Assembly: GCF_963675165.1 (NCBI RefSeq)
Contig: NC_087389.1
Location: 3,190,830 to 3,254,829, forward strand
From: Halichondria panicea
Lineage: Eukaryota > Porifera > Demospongiae > Suberitida > Halichondriidae
DNA length: 64,000 nucleotides
Reading direction: 5' to 3'
Below, piece by piece: positions 12,412 through 24,713 of this stretch. The notes below the pieces were generated by a model, which ran no database searches, was not told the DNA's origin, and saw only the letters and a program-made list of their open reading frames with translations. Numbering within the stretch: position 1 is the stretch's first letter; every line of letters starts with the position of its first letter. A program made the position numbers and the translations under genes.

Positions 12412-12662
12412 TACTAACTAGTGCTCGCCATGTTTTTGCTTTCGCTCAAAAGAAATTACATGCATTGTTATTTATTGTATTATGCAGGACCAGGATCAGT
12501 TGTATATAACTGTACATGCATATTGTTATCTATTCTAGGAGGATCTGGATCTTGGATATGATTTTCTCGCACATGGGGAATGAGCGCGCATGCGCATTAC
12601 ATCCACAGGAATAATTAAAGGGTGTGTCCAAAGAGATCGATTTCACAATAGCTAGCTGTTTT
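12412..12662 (+). repeat. Repeat A, partial copy
   Basis: Shares CTCGCCATGTTTTTGCTTTC, CATATTGTTATCTAT, AGGAGGATCTGGATCTTGG, GAATGAGCGCGCATGCGCAT and GGGTGTGTCCAAAGAGATC with the longer copies at 41.2-41.9 and 51.7-52.5 kb. The 5' and 3' ends are missing. Non-coding. Confidence 0.65.
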
Positions 12663-13250
12663 AACGCCCCGCAATAAGTGACTTTTTTTGCAAAATTCTA
12701 ATTCTGCGATACTGCCTGCGATACTGCACATCCCTGTATAGAGGAAGAGCTGTAGAATCACGTGCAATTTAGTCTAGAGCCACGTTGCTATGCTTAAGCT
12801 ATGGCTAGGTTGTTTACTTGTGCCGATGTGCTTTAGGACAGCGAAGGAGGCTACCAGTCTAGAATTTTCCAAGCCACGTTGCTATGTTAAAATTTCATTA
12901 GCCGCACGAAGTTTATAGCTATGGCTAGATTGTTTACTTGTGCCCATGTGCTTGAGGACAGCAATGGTGATGTCTCCTCTGGTGATGACGGTGCCTATGA
13001 AGGAGCCTCCCAAAGGCATTATCGATTGCATTATCTTGTTCCTGTGTCATTTGCGTAGTGAAGTGAAATGTCTGTAAATTCTCTATCGGGTTTCCAGATG
13101 CCTAGCAACCATATACCAATAGAATGCCCATACAATAAGGAATAAAATGGTGCAAAATTTGTTGCCATAACAACCACGGTTAATACGCTCACCCGTTTTT
13201 ATCATGTTAAATGCTCGGCCAGCGGTGAGATAAAATCCAAAAATTTTTGA
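12663..13250. mobile_element. Composite piggyBac-like remnant (PB-5)
   Basis: 12663-13018 is the left half of the PB-1 family in plus orientation, with the transposase N-terminal region duplicated (two copies of ATGGCTAGGTTGTTTACTTG-like sequence at about 12800 and 12920). 13057-13250 is the right half in inverted orientation. The two halves are separated by about 40 bp of unrelated sequence, so this is a rearranged remnant. Confidence 0.55.
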
Positions 13251-14111
13251 GGATGGTATTTAAACCACGATATTTAAACCACGATAGCAAAACAATTCCT
13301 CATTCTAAATGAATGTTGCAAGAAATTGATGTTGGGTTTCCACCATGGCAGAGCCAGACACCACACTCAGACTGTGTTGGAGCAGAACGCACAACGCCCG
13401 TTTACATATCTTTGCCAAGTGTTGGAGCTGATGTGTTGGTGCATGGGCTAGCAGTTGCAATTAACAGTGAGCAGTATGGTGGGTGGCCGACTAAATTGCT
13501 GTTGCTGGATGACATGATTCGACATGATTCATATTCTACAACAATAACTGTTCTGGTCTGCTACTGTTCTGGTCTGCTATACTAAGATTGTAGGAGGAAA
13601 ACAACCCTTAACACGGGTATACCTTTTATTGTTTTGTTGAATCGGATATATTAGGAATCCAAGACTGAAATTGCATAATTCGTCTAAAAGAAAAAGGTTA
13701 TATCTATATCAACAGATTCGGATTTGGATTTCGATGTTGTGCTAGAAATTACTATCTACTGGATTTTCTACTGGATTTTCTACTAGATTTCGATGTTGTG
13801 CTATGTGCATGTGCATGCCCTAATAATTATCACATCATGACTCTACATGTATAATAATTATACATGATACAAAATAACATAATTATTATTGATCACAGAA
13901 ATCCAACATTTAAAGTATCTACTTCACACTTGAGATGGAGCACACACACACACAGCATGTTCTTCAAACAAACGCACAAATCAAATCAAACAAACGCACA
14001 AAAGCCAAACCAGAACCTGAGCAAGCCTTGTACAACCGATCCAAAAAGATTGGCAGAAGAATTGAAACTTTCCAATGCCTGGAGTATTGATAAAGAGGAT
14101 GTGAAAATCCA
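13251..14111. other. Spacer with clustered short tandem duplications
   Basis: An open frame from 13313 (90 residues) has no recognisable motif and ends inside a tandem duplication. Exact duplicated units lie at 13511-13530 (10 bp), 13547-13578 (16 bp) and about 13761-13785 (12 bp). No gene is called. Confidence 0.4.
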
Positions 14112-14247
14112 ACCATATGATAGGCTAATCCAAAAAAAAAATTTTTGGATTTTATCTCACTGCTGGCCGAGCCATATTTAAAATGATAAAAACGGGTGAG
14201 CGTAATAACCGTGGTTGTTATGGCAACACATGTTGCACCGTCACGTG
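14112..14247 (+). mobile_element. piggyBac-like MITE right-end fragment (PB-6)
   Basis: ATGATAGGCTAATCC, a poly-A/T block, TTTTTGGATTTTATCTCAC and GGTTGTTATGGCAACACATG match the right half of PB-1. The outer tip is missing. Confidence 0.6.
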
Positions 14248-14250
14248 CCC

Positions 14251-14387
14251 TGTCATGCTAGAGGTTGGGGTCACGTGACTGCGGTTAGGTTTTGGGGGTT
14301 TTGGGGGAGTACTGAGAGAGGGGCCCCTGCGATTAGCATTAAGCACGTAAGTGTTGGGGGCCCTCATTCAGCCCCCGAAACGGTATA
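14251..14387 (+). repeat. Direct repeat D1, copy 1
   Basis: TGTCATGCTAGAGGTTGGGG through AGTACTGAGAGAGGGGCCCC to CCCTCATTCAGCCCC is repeated about 495 bp downstream. This copy has an internal GGTTTTGGGGGTTTTGGGGG duplication not present in the second copy. Confidence 0.65.
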
Positions 14388-14745
14388 TCAACATCGTCGG
14401 ATGGAAAATGTAGGTCTTAAAAACCTCCGGGGTGGGAGGCTTAAGATTTGAGCAGCCAATTTGTCTGCGGCTTGCTGACAGTAGCTGTACGTGGAACCAG
14501 GATGCTATACTGGATGCGCATGTGCAGTAGGCATTCATGTAACCGGAAGCCACGCCTATATGGTCGTGGGCTTCGAGGTAAAGCCGCGGTTAGTGTATTC
14601 CCTCGTTAACTACGTTTAACTACATTAAACTACATTTAACTATGGTCGTACAGATTGCAGTAGATGATTGCGATCTATAGGTAATCCTACGCGAGGATAT
14701 TACTATCTTTTGGCAGTACCGGTCTAAGCGGATGTCACATGCCTC

Positions 14746-14854
14746 TGTCATGCTAGAGGTTAGGGTCACGTGACTGCGGTTAGGTTTTGGGGGAGTACTG
14801 AGAGAGGGGCCCCAGCATTAAGCACGTAAGTGTTGTGGGCCCTCATTCAGCCCC
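14746..14854 (+). repeat. Direct repeat D1, copy 2
   Basis: Second copy of the preceding repeat, shorter by about 28 bp because it lacks the GGTTTTGGGGG duplication and a second small block. Function unknown. Confidence 0.65.
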
Positions 14855-14946
14855 AAGGAATAGAAATAGGTAGTGTACTCCCCAAAACTAGGAAAATACC
14901 TGGGTACAACACCGAAAAGGGGGGTTACAATGGCGGGACCTGTTTG

Positions 14947-15243
14947 TATATGTAGGCTGCATACTGAGCATTGAGTAATCTGTTGAGGGGTAGCCATGTC
15001 GAGGAACACATGTAGGCTGCATACTGAGCATATCCCGGTAGCCATGTCGAGGCGCGGGTCCTGTTAAGGGAACACATGTAGGCTGCATACTGAGCATTGA
15101 TTGAGTAATAATCCCGGTAGCCGCGCGGGTCCTGTTAAGGGAACACATGTAGGCTGCATACTGAGCATTGAGCCCGGTAGCCATGTCGAGGCGCGGGTCC
15201 TGTTAAGGGAACCCGTCCTGTTGAGGGGTAGCCATGTCGAGGC
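14947..15243 (+). repeat. Degenerate tandem repeat, about 65-bp unit
   Basis: GTAGGCTGCATACTGAGCAT occurs four times and GGTAGCCATGTCGAGG or a close variant repeatedly between them, with GCGGGTCCTGTTAAGGGAAC linking units. About four to five units with length variation. The units lack a constant repeat/variable spacer pattern, so this is an ordinary minisatellite, not CRISPR. Confidence 0.7.
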
Positions 15244-16055
15244 AGAATGTGGGTATGCGTATTTTATGGCGTCAACACCCGGAGGTGGAATTATTTATCT
15301 ACAATAAAATATATAACTTACACACAAACCTAAACCGTCATAACAAATAATGGAAGTCGTATATACAAAATATAAGTGCACGAAGTTGTGAGAGTCGGCG
15401 AATGTGGGAAGAACATACCGGCAGTGTCGACAGGGAGAATCGCATGGTATTCCGGATCCAGGGGGAGATCCAAGGGAGCAAAGGAACCCCCCTTTTGCTC
15501 AAAATATTAAAATCGATTTTTAGCAATCTACAGTCATTTACAGTCATGTTTTACCTATTCTACTATGTAGTAATGTCAATACCTGCATGTAGTCCACTCT
15601 AGAAGGAACAGAACTTAGCTAAAAGCAGTGGCAGCTTAGCTTCTTTACTCTTTCTCAACTGATCGCGTTGCAAAAACTGCTTAGTAAGCAGTAATTAATT
15701 GGATACAAGATGGGGATAAACCCACATCCATGTGTCCAGTGGTCATGCAGCTTTGATTGTGGTAAATTAACCAGACTTACTTATTATACAACAAGGAGTA
15801 ACAGGAAGAGACCAAGTCAAGTGCCAATTTCAACATTCAAAGAGTAAAGCAGGGCACAGTTTCACATAAATAAAAATCCAAATCATGATAAATAAACAAC
15901 AAAACTTATAAAAACAACTTCAATTGTAGTCACAGGATGTTATTGTCAGCCCTGCTGACTCGTCTCCCCCTTCATCTCCCCCTACTGACGTCCCCGAAGA
16001 TTCAGACAGTGAACTTGATATGGAGGAGGGTGACTGTGTTATCCGGTGTGGCTTA
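15244..16055. other. Spacer, no gene recognised
   Basis: The only noteworthy sequence is a plus-strand Ser/Pro and acidic reading at about 15965-16050 (DSDSELDMEEGD) immediately before the hAT-like scrap; it could belong to the same dead transposase. Confidence 0.35.
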
Positions 16056-16056
16056 G

Positions 16057-16160
16057 GTGGTGCTACCTCAAGAGATCACAAGTATCAAGACAGCCCGATG
16101 TGCTACCATGTCGGAATCGAGATTGGGTTCACTTGCTTTCAATCGTGACCAATGCAACCA
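16057..16160 (+). pseudogene. hAT transposase C-terminal scrap
   Basis: The reading ITSIKTARCATMSESRLGSL followed by AFNRDQ resembles the C-terminal dimerisation motif of hAT transposases (IKT..R..M...RL..LA). Only about 30 residues are alignable and no catalytic residues are seen. The call rests on pattern recall. Confidence 0.4.
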
Positions 16161-16889
16161 GCTTTTGTCTGTGAAAAAACTAGTAGTATCATACAGCCAG
16201 CTACACCCAAGGAGAATGAAACTCCCTTTTATGCTACCTGATGATTATACAAGAGCTTACTCATTTACTCACTCAACTTCTTGATCTTACTATCACTGCA
16301 CTGGAGCCATAGCTAGCTATAGCTAGACATAATCTAGACCTCCCTTGCCGCCCCTTGGCCTAGCACTCAGGTGACAGGAAACGACACCGGAAATGGGCGT
16401 GACCCAATTTTTCGCGCTGCGCGCAGCTTAATACTCACCCTTTGGCCTCGTTATCCTTTTACCAGTTGCTTTTAGGAACCACCCTTTTCTAATGTCTAGA
16501 TTCGCCTCTGGGTATCCATTAGGATCAACTGCCTATTGTATGAGGAGAACTCACACGGACAGAAGATTGTTGTACTGCTAGCATGCCATGGAGTGTGGGT
16601 GTAACACTGGGCTGTTTGTTTCGGAGACTAGCACCCAGACCAGTATAGTCTTGCACTGACGTGTATAGAGGGCCAGCAGTCGACGGTTATGCATGATTGT
16701 GACTCTAATGGACAATTGCATGGTCGCCCGGACTAGAGTTGTTCAGCCAAAGCGTGGTCAGAATATTAACAGCGGGTACCGGTGGTGAAACCTGAGGGAA
16801 AGCACAGAGGATTGCCCTGTAGTGGGCTGAGAATAGTGCATGCTACAGTGCAAATCAGTAGAACATTTTGACCCTTTGTGATCCAACTA

Positions 16890-17800
16890 TATACTTGCGT
16901 CCTGGCAAGGATCGTGTGGTAATAATGCGGATTCTATTGTTGTGAATTGATCAACCCTCGTGATGCTCGCAAAACATTACTACTTGTTGCTGACGGGATG
17001 TGGCCTGTAGTAATAATAAAGCTGTGTGACCAGAGCTACGCCTGAAACCGTCAGGTTGATTGTAGGTAGTGCGGCCTGGGTGGGCTCTGCGGAGATTCAG
17101 AGCGAGTCTGCCTCCATTGTGTGGCAGGATTAGTATGAGAGGCGCGTGAGTGGGAGAGCTATTATTGTTGCTGGCGGGGTGTGGCCTGGGGTCGTGCTGA
17201 TCTATGCGCAGGCCGGCTCTGCGGAGATTCACAACTACAGGCAATGACTTTACTGACTGCGATGGTGCTAAGCAGGTATAATTACTGAGCACTGTGCTTC
17301 AGACTCTGCGGAGTCTGCGCAATGAGCCGCCCCGGGCGGGGCTGGCGGTCAGGTTGATTGAAAGTGCAGGGGACTGGGACTGGTGGGCAAAGAATATTTG
17401 AGTTTACATGTGCCGGCTGTAGAAAACACTTGCCGCAGAGCAGGTGCTTCGGATGGCGTGTGGGAGAGGGGATTTCAACTGGGCGGTCAGGTTGACTGTA
17501 AGTGCGCCTCGGAGCGGGATTCTGACGTGGGCAGGGGCATGAGTTTACATGTACCGCGGTCTGACTAGCGACCGAGAGAGTATGATGTGGGTCAAAGTGA
17601 GTGGGGCTCTGAGTTCTGCGCCTTCTGTGACGGTTGAGTTTGCGATGCCTGTAGAAAATACTTCACAGGGCACCTATAAGCAGCAGCCTGTGGACCCCCC
17701 TAGCGGAGAACCTGTTGATGGCTAGTAAAAGCAGTATGAAGGCCTTGGGCGGGGCTCTGCGGGTTAACAGTCTGTTGGACAAGTTTTAGTTAATGTAAAG
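16890..17800 (+). repeat. Degenerate GC-richer tandem repeat region
   Basis: Phrases recur irregularly: GTCAGGTTGATTG (about 17056, 17346 and a variant at 17490), GGCTCTGCGGAGATTCA (about 17092, 17216), GTGTGGCCTG (about 16990, 17180), GAGTTTACATGT (17399, 17541) and GTAGAAAA (17410, 17650). The spacing of about 140-180 bp suggests an old satellite-like repeat. No open frame is conserved across units. Confidence 0.45.
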
Positions 17801-18233
17801 TATGATTCTGTGCTGAGATTGGTCTACTGTAGAGGGCTCGGCAGTCTAACTAGTGCAGAGGCCAGGCTAGTATGAACATTGTTGTGACTGACTGGGCGAG
17901 CGGTCCGTGAAAGAGGCCCTGAGGCCACAGCGAAAGATCACTTCAGACTTCTTAGCTGATGTCCAACTATGTGGATAGGCTGCTTGCTGAGATTAGTTTA
18001 GAGCCTGTTTTTGGAGTGTTTTTGGAGTGTACTGTACTGTAGCACGGTTCCTTTCTCACAAAGAACCTTGGAAACAGTCTACAGTAGTTATTCTGCCAGG
18101 GTTTCGGAACAGTCAACGCCGACGAGGCCACAGCGAAGGATAAGGTAAGCTTTTGTGTGCATATAACTATCGTGCTTTCTGTAAGATGAGTACCTGTGTC
18201 TGTAAGCACAGCTTTTACAGCAGCAACTAGAGT

Positions 18234-19250
18234 TCAGCAACTATAATTAACCTGTGTGGCAGAACCATTTCTGGCATGACCATAGTGAGTCTTTTCTTGC
18301 TTTGATAGATGACAGCGCCCTTCCTGGGGGAAGTGGGCAGCTGTAGTATTTGTCCCCACTCTTCTCTTCCTAGACGCATAGCTTCCGATCAGCCGAAGGC
18401 GAAAAGAGAGGGGTGAGGAGTATCTTGAGTGGAGTACGTAGCTATTGGTTACGTAGCTATTGGTTACACATACATCCATCAGAAATGAATTTGTAGGGCA
18501 TCGATAGTACCCCCTCATCTGGTCTCCGCCACCCATCAACGTCTTCAATGCACTGAGGGCCCGATTTACAGTGGAGCGCCGTGGACATTACACGGACAAA
18601 CCTATTGTCCTTCCAGGCTGTCACTGTGACCGTGTCCTTCTCCCTCTCTGAATTACTGTAATATATACCTGTCAGGAACCTTAAGATCTACAGGGAAACC
18701 TCTTCCACAAGCATATACTTTTCCAAGTCTTTGAGGAGAGTATCCGAAGTACACGTGGTATTTTCCCTTCAGCGAAGTAGTGAGATGTGTGCCCTGCCGT
18801 GTGGAAGTAGCTATCAGCTAACACTTTTCACAGGCTTGTTGGGGAGGTACTGCTTGAGTGACGATCTTCCCTGGAACTTAATCATTGCCTCATCAACAGT
18901 CACGTTCCGGTCTAACGAGTACACTGCCGAACAGCGCTCATTGACTTTGTTGATGAGGGGAGGGGACGTAGGGACGTACTGGACGTACTTTTGCCAGTAC
19001 CAGGGATGCCGGGAGTTGGGAGCGTTGTGTTGTCAGCAAAATGGAGGTAGCGACGAATATCTCTGAACCGATCCCTTGAGATCTTGGATGCGTAGTGGAG
19101 AAGGGTGTCTTTCTTCTCTATTGATGGACGCCCATCAATATGCATCCACTTTTCGTGCTGTAGTGGTACTTATTTGTCTCAGTAACGATGTACTCCAACA
19201 TCTCAGGTGTGAACAGTAGTTGGAACCAACAGATTGAGTGAACAATTGCC
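18234..19250 (-). pseudogene. piggyBac-like transposase pseudogene (DDE_Tnp_1_7)
   Basis: Minus-strand readings in order: FTPEMLEYIVTETNKY (about 19215-19165), HIDGRPSIEKKDTLLHYASK and RDRFRDIRRYLHFADNT (about 19145-19030), VYSLDRNVTVDEAMIKFQGR plus SSLKQYLPNKPVK (about 18925-18830), VTAWKDNRFVRVMST (about 18640-18600), and RLIGSYASRKRR with a Cys-containing tail (about 18400-18240). These are the conserved blocks of piggyBac transposases; VDEAM contains the first catalytic Asp of the family. Several frame changes and stops separate the blocks, so the gene is dead. It is the best candidate in this window for a relative of the transposase that moved the PB MITEs, although I cannot show that they match. 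Confidence 0.75.
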
Positions 19251-20146
19251 GTGGATGGTCACGAATGGTGGGAGTCCATTGACTGGAGGTGGTATGTGTG
19301 TGTGATGCTACAACAAAGTGCCCTTTTGTAATATGTGACAGGCTCTGGGAAAACAGACCAATTGGAGCAGATATTGGTATTGAGCAATAGCCAGATTTAT
19401 AGACTACAGTGTATAATCTGCTAATAGTTATCTCTCTTTCTACTACCTCTCTGCAAAATCTGATGCTCTGAATCTGACTCTTTCCATCAAAGCGCTTTGT
19501 CTAAGCTACCTTACTTTTCCCAATTTAGCAATCTTTGAGTGGGCGTTTCTCAATACTGCTGTTTTACAACTTCGAGTTTCCAACGCGCATAACTCAGGGA
19601 TGGAACGAGGTATGTGCAAACTAAACATATCAATGCGTAGGCAATTCTTTGCTCTATCATCTATTATAGCTTGCGCCAATTGGCCAGAGCCTGTCACATA
19701 TTATGTGCCTAGGCAGTGTTGTACAGCTTGTGTTTTCTTTGCTATCAATTAGCTTCCATTGCACGTGTGTGGACTGTAATCAGTCTGTTACCAGAGGTCA
19801 CAATTTACTTTTGACTTGTGTGGTTTTGTATTATTTTGCCCAATGATAAACCCAAAATTGTACATGTGTGGTATGCTCTATGTGTAATTACTACACAGTC
19901 TACACTAAGACACCCGGAAGTGTGTGTTATACAGTTCATTTGTTCATTTGTCAATTTATATGGCCCCTTAGGTTGGCCCCTTAGGTAGTAACAAAAACAG
20001 TAATCTTTTTATCAAGGATGCCTAACACTATTAAATGATATAGAAATAATGCTGAATAAATAAGCTACTGAATGATATAAAAATAAAGTGGTAAGAAGGA
20101 GAAGGAACTGATGGTAAGAAGGAACTGAATAGTTACATTGACTGAA
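19251..20146. other. Spacer, no gene seen
   Basis: No coding motifs. Small direct repeats such as TGGCCCCTTAGG at about 19962-19985 are present. The left boundary may include degraded transposase N-terminus. Confidence 0.4.
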
Positions 20147-20433
20147 TACCGTATAGTGGGTATATTTCGTCGCAGATGGACCATTACAAAGGATTTTATT
20201 TTCGTGGTCTGAGTTCCAGCCTTTTGGCGCATGCGCACATCAACATGCAGCTGTACCTCCACACCGTTAGCCCACCTCTTATTGTCGATAGGATAGGTGT
20301 GGTCAATAATACTGAACACGCCTACTATTCAATAAAGATATACATTTTCGTGGGTATAAATTTTTGTGGTAGAGGCTCAATCCGCGAAAACCGCAAACAT
20401 TTAAACCCTCAAAATATACAAATATACCCGGTA
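20147..20433. mobile_element. 287-bp MITE with TACCG...CGGTA ends
   Basis: The left end TACCGTATAGTGGGTATATTT and the right end (reverse complement TACCGGGTATATTTGTATATT) form imperfect terminal inverted repeats. The interior is rich in TTTTCG/CGAAAA motifs. The element is flanked by TTACATTGACTGAA and TTACATTGAATGAA, an unusually long (about 14-15 bp) apparent target duplication. Confidence 0.6.
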
Positions 20434-21911
20434 ATTACATTGAATGAAAGAAAACTGGTGATATTAATTTTTTTATTTCTGGGCAAATCAGTACTGGGGG
20501 TGCTGGACAGATACAATAGGCCTAGACTATAGAAAACACTAAGTAGTTGACTAAGACTAAGATATAACAAACTCAGGTGCATTAAGGACTGGGACGAACA
20601 TAAAAAAGACATTTATAAGAGGCATTTATAAGAGGCACTTCAACCTGCTGCTGTTTACTGTGTATATTAATCTGTAAAACTTTTATGATGAAATGAAACA
20701 CTGGCTTCCATTCTCTAGGAAAATATTAATATGAAGCCCCGCCCACTAATTGATGAAGCACTATTTCACTTTTGTATTGAAAAATCGGCGTTTAAACACT
20801 AAGTCTACTAGCTATTGCTGCTGCTCTAAGCTAACACTCACTCTAGCGCTTAGCCCTCCTGGTCTTTGCAAGGGAGAAATAACAGAAAGTTGTTTGATGT
20901 AGCAGTCTCTTGGATAGTAGACTTCCCAGGGACACGGTCAACAATCTTTTGACAAAGTACAAGGATAAATCAGCTAAGGAAGGCTCCTCGCAAGCTAGGT
21001 TATTGATTGCATGATAAAAGGTGACCAAAATGTGCAGTTGCTTGGATATTCCTCACACTTCTGTACACTCATAATTCACAATTCTAGGTGTTTCTGTTTC
21101 TTGCTCGTTTCTGTTTCTTGCTCCAGCCCTTTGCTTAGTAATGAGATTGAGATTGCATGATAGTGTTGTGTAGATTCAATATGTGTGTGCTGTACTTATC
21201 ATGTAACTATACGGGGTGTGAGGTGTTTGTAAGGTTAGTTTGTGTGTGTACTGTTTTGCTATGTATGTATGGCACTTGTTCCCAATAATATCATTTTCAA
21301 TAGTGTGGCTTTACCTTGTAGAAGTAGTTCTGTTCATGCCTCTGCCTCTTCCTCTCCCCCTTCCTAATTGTAATTATTAGCTGTATATAATTATTATTAG
21401 TACATTCTCTAAAAGTAACTCCATTGTTGTCTACTTGGTGTTACCTTGTGTTTAGGGTGAGTGGGGTTTAGGGTGAGTGGGGGGTGGTTCTAGGTCAGAG
21501 ATGGGGGGTTCTAAGTCAGGTGGTGAGATTAAGTCGGTGCTGTTTATGCTAACTATAAATTTTTACATACTCGCAAGGTTCCTCCTCATCCAGGTCTGTG
21601 AACTCATCGTCACTCCCTTCTGCCATGGGGCCATCATCGTCTTCGAGGCCATCAGTGTCAGAGAGCCATCAGTGTCAGAGAGTCACTACTGTCAAGGATA
21701 CCCTGAAGTATATCATCCCTTGTATCCTGTGGAATATTATATCAACTGACCTATCAACTGACCATTGAAATTGTGCAATTTTCAAATTTTTGATAACCTA
21801 CTATGATCAGTCTCGGTATGGTTTCGTTATCCTTTGAGAGAATCCCTGCGAAACTGTGGTGTACCACAAACGAGCAAAAAGTGTAGTATTGTGCAGCTGG
21901 CCGCGGCTATT
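20434..21911. other. Spacer; possible acidic ORF remnant at 21590-21740 (minus)
   Basis: On the minus strand about 21740-21590 reads DDILQGILDSSDS, then DGLEDDDGPMAEGSDDEFTD, an acidic stretch of the kind seen at transposase N-termini. It is split by an exact 17-bp tandem duplication (21649-21682). Another 16-bp duplication is at 21450-21481. The rest shows nothing recognisable. Confidence 0.35.
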
Positions 21912-22298
21912 ACTGATAAGGCATTGCCAACATTTTATGTAGCCTTATGTAGATCATGTAGATCGTGTAGTGTTAATGAGATTCATAATGTTTATTAATG
22001 TTATTCATTGCATGTGACGTCCATAAGGTCAATGTATTTGCTTAGCTAGCTAATAGATTATCTTTGGCAACAAATACGTCCTTAGCTATTTTGTTTACTC
22101 CGATACTAGTACCGATACTAGTACCAATGTTCATCTAGCCTTGTTTTTGAAGCTTGATCTTCAACGCCGTAATTGCACTTCTCTTGCATGACGTCATCAC
22201 CAATTATGGGAGCATAATTGAATTAAGCTAATTAACATTGAGTTGGATCATTTTGATGCAGACATAGTTGGTATTGAAATCTGGACCCGGGCGCAGAG
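21912..22298 (+). mobile_element. MITE-A copy 2, truncated
   Basis: Starts within MITE-A (CTGATAAGGCATTGCCAACATTTTATGTAG), preserves TTAATGAGATTCATAATG and the GACGTCATCACC region, and ends GGACCCGGGCGCAGAG with part of the terminal repeat lost. About half of the full length is missing. Confidence 0.75.
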
Positions 22299-24713
22299 TT
22301 AGAGCTCCCAAATGGCAGCACATATAAGGGAGTTCATAAAGAGTTCATAAAAAGATTCAACTTTGGGCACAGAGCAGACAAACACACAAGCCAACTAATC
22401 ACACAAGAAATATGACCTAATCTGACCTAATCCTAGCTGGGGAGCTATAACACAACTATTATGTTGGGAAGATTCCTGTAGATACAATTTAATACCTATG
22501 CTATACTAGTTTATAGTCAGCTAGCTAGCGTAAGCGTAGTAAAATTACTCAGATGACACCGTTCTTGAGGGTGTCTCTATTCACTGGACTGGACTACTGG
22601 ACTCACCTTTGACCTTTGACCCCAATTTTTCATTTCTATGAAGAAGTAATCTATGTCAATATTAAACACCAAAATTTGTCAGCAAATGCTCTCTTGTGTA
22701 CTTCTGTGTACTTGTGTTAGTTCACTTGAAGGACCCCCATCTACGCACATTTCCAGAACAAAACGGACGACTTAATCGTAAGCCAGACACAGTTGTTATG
22801 AGGTTCGACTTCCTGTTAACAGATATCGGCTGTAACAATCCATGGAGTGGAGTGCTCGTATACCTTAAAAAATAATAAAGGGTTTCGGACTTTCCACTTG
22901 GCACTAACTCCTTTATTTTTTCAATAAAAGGGTAGTCGAGTTTACGTTTGAGTACGGCATTAACTCACTGCATTAAGAATTTGTAGTGAATAGGGTCCCG
23001 AAATCTTCTCGAATTGAACGAAGTATGGTACGCTCAATGCACTGGACGCACTGGCAACCCTCCATTCCTCGGTCCAATTTTCTTTGGAAATCAATCAACC
23101 AGGCCTTCCTGGTACACAGGACCAACTGTCCGCCAATTGATGCGGGATGCTGAGTTTCGCTTTAATATTTCTTCTGACGTGAATGAAACAAGTTAAAAAT
23201 TCGTGCAAGAGGCATCGCTAAGACCTTATACCTTCTAGTTATACCTTCTAGTGAAGGCTTTAAACCAACAAGCCGTATGTAGAGAATGTTTTTCGATAAT
23301 GCACTGAATCACAGGTGGTTGGTTGTTTCTACGTGCTGTCGATAAGCTAAGCTATTGGTGTAACATCAAATTCTCCTAATGAAAAGGTGGAATCTACAGT
23401 TAGGATGCCAAATTCATACGAAGAAGTACAAAATCGCAGCAGATCGCCAAAAGTTCTGGTGTAGTCTCGAATAGCATGGGGTCTTCCGATAATGCACGTT
23501 GCATAGTTACAAAAACTGCACCATCCTTACTGCTTTGGTGCCTTTGTTTCACATTGCTGATCTGTTTTTCATTCCTGTTGCCCCAAGCACTACCTTTTCT
23601 ACAGTAGCCGACATAGTGCTTGGCCATATGGAGTTTTCCATGCGCATAAAAAAGGTGTATACCCTTCAGGTATGCGGTACACAAGTAAACACAGATGATG
23701 AGGATCGCTACTTGACGCCAATTGGCATCAGCTGCAGCAATCTGGCTCTCCAACGCATGGGCTGCTTCCAGTTTAGTGCTGTAAGCAGTAAAAATTTGAT
23801 ACTTCGCAGAAAATATTTTTGCAATAAGCGCTTGAATATGCAATTTTTGCAATAAGCGCTTGTTGCTTTACAAATAAAAACAAACACTTTGAAAAAATTT
23901 AATAGAGCTAAGAGAATGACACACTGGACTACTGAAGAGGTGCTGCAACAGATTCTTGACAATGAGGAGAGTTGAAAGCAAGAATGGAAGTGGCGGAAAT
24001 TCTGTCTTTATGAGTCTTGAAGTGTTGGCGGAATTGTTTGAGTGCAACACCATACTGAGTTTCCTGATAACTATAGGTAAGTATTTATGACATGTTAATT
24101 CATGCATATCATTTGAAAATTGTTAAACCATTTATACGATCATAGACTTTCGTGGGCATAACTCCAACCTGGATATATGTCGCTTTAAGAATGGAAACAT
24201 ACCAGTTCGATCGTTTACTTACATGCCTCTTGGTCCACGATTGTTTGGGACTGTTCAATCTCACCATTGTAGCGCAAATCATGTATGATTCTAAGGTTTG
24301 GCGTAATGGTGATTCGAGGGGTATCAATCTTTCCTTATGGTGTCAATCCATTCAGTCATCGATGTGCTTCTGTTAGAACCGAGTTTTCAAACATTTGGAA
24401 TAATTCCAGAAAATGGAAAAGGTGACTAAAATGTCCTGTTCGACTCTGTACAACGCGTACCAAACAGTGGATTTACTGCTTTTTATGTTCTAGACTATCC
24501 AGGAATTAAGAAAAGTTATCAAGGGTGTGTATGGGGTGTGTATGGTGTGAAGTACAAGGTATGTAAAGGGTATGTAATTTTTTTATTCCTTACCTTCATA
24601 TCTACAGAACAGACGTTACTTAACTTCAGATAGCCCGCTTCGGAAACAGTGAAGGTTTCCCCGGAAAATGTAGTGAGGAAAGGAAGCCACCTAAACTTCG
24701 TTGCTGGAGGGAA
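22299..24713. other. Spacer with unassigned open frames
   Basis: Open frames at 23014-23196 (plus), 23400-23852 (minus, 150 residues) and 24152-24376 (plus) lack any motif I recognise. The 23400-23852 frame is the longest and overlaps a 118-residue frame on the other strand. It has no signal peptide and no repeat, so a weak hypothetical call is all that could be made. A 13-bp tandem duplication lies near 23224-23250, and GCAATAAGCGCTTG occurs twice at about 23820-23863. Confidence 0.3.

Noticed and set aside
14947-15243. Regularly repeated units resembling a CRISPR array
   Set aside because: No constant repeat with unique spacers; whole units of about 65 bp are related. The surrounding sequence is animal.
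23014-23196. Frame with WYTGPTVRQLM, superficially like an elongation-factor segment
   Set aside because: Too short, no GTP-binding motifs, and the resemblance is limited to a few residues.
23400-23855. 150-residue minus frame and 118-residue plus frame over the same DNA
   Set aside because: No recognisable domain in either, and both cannot be readily supported. Described only within the spacer entry.
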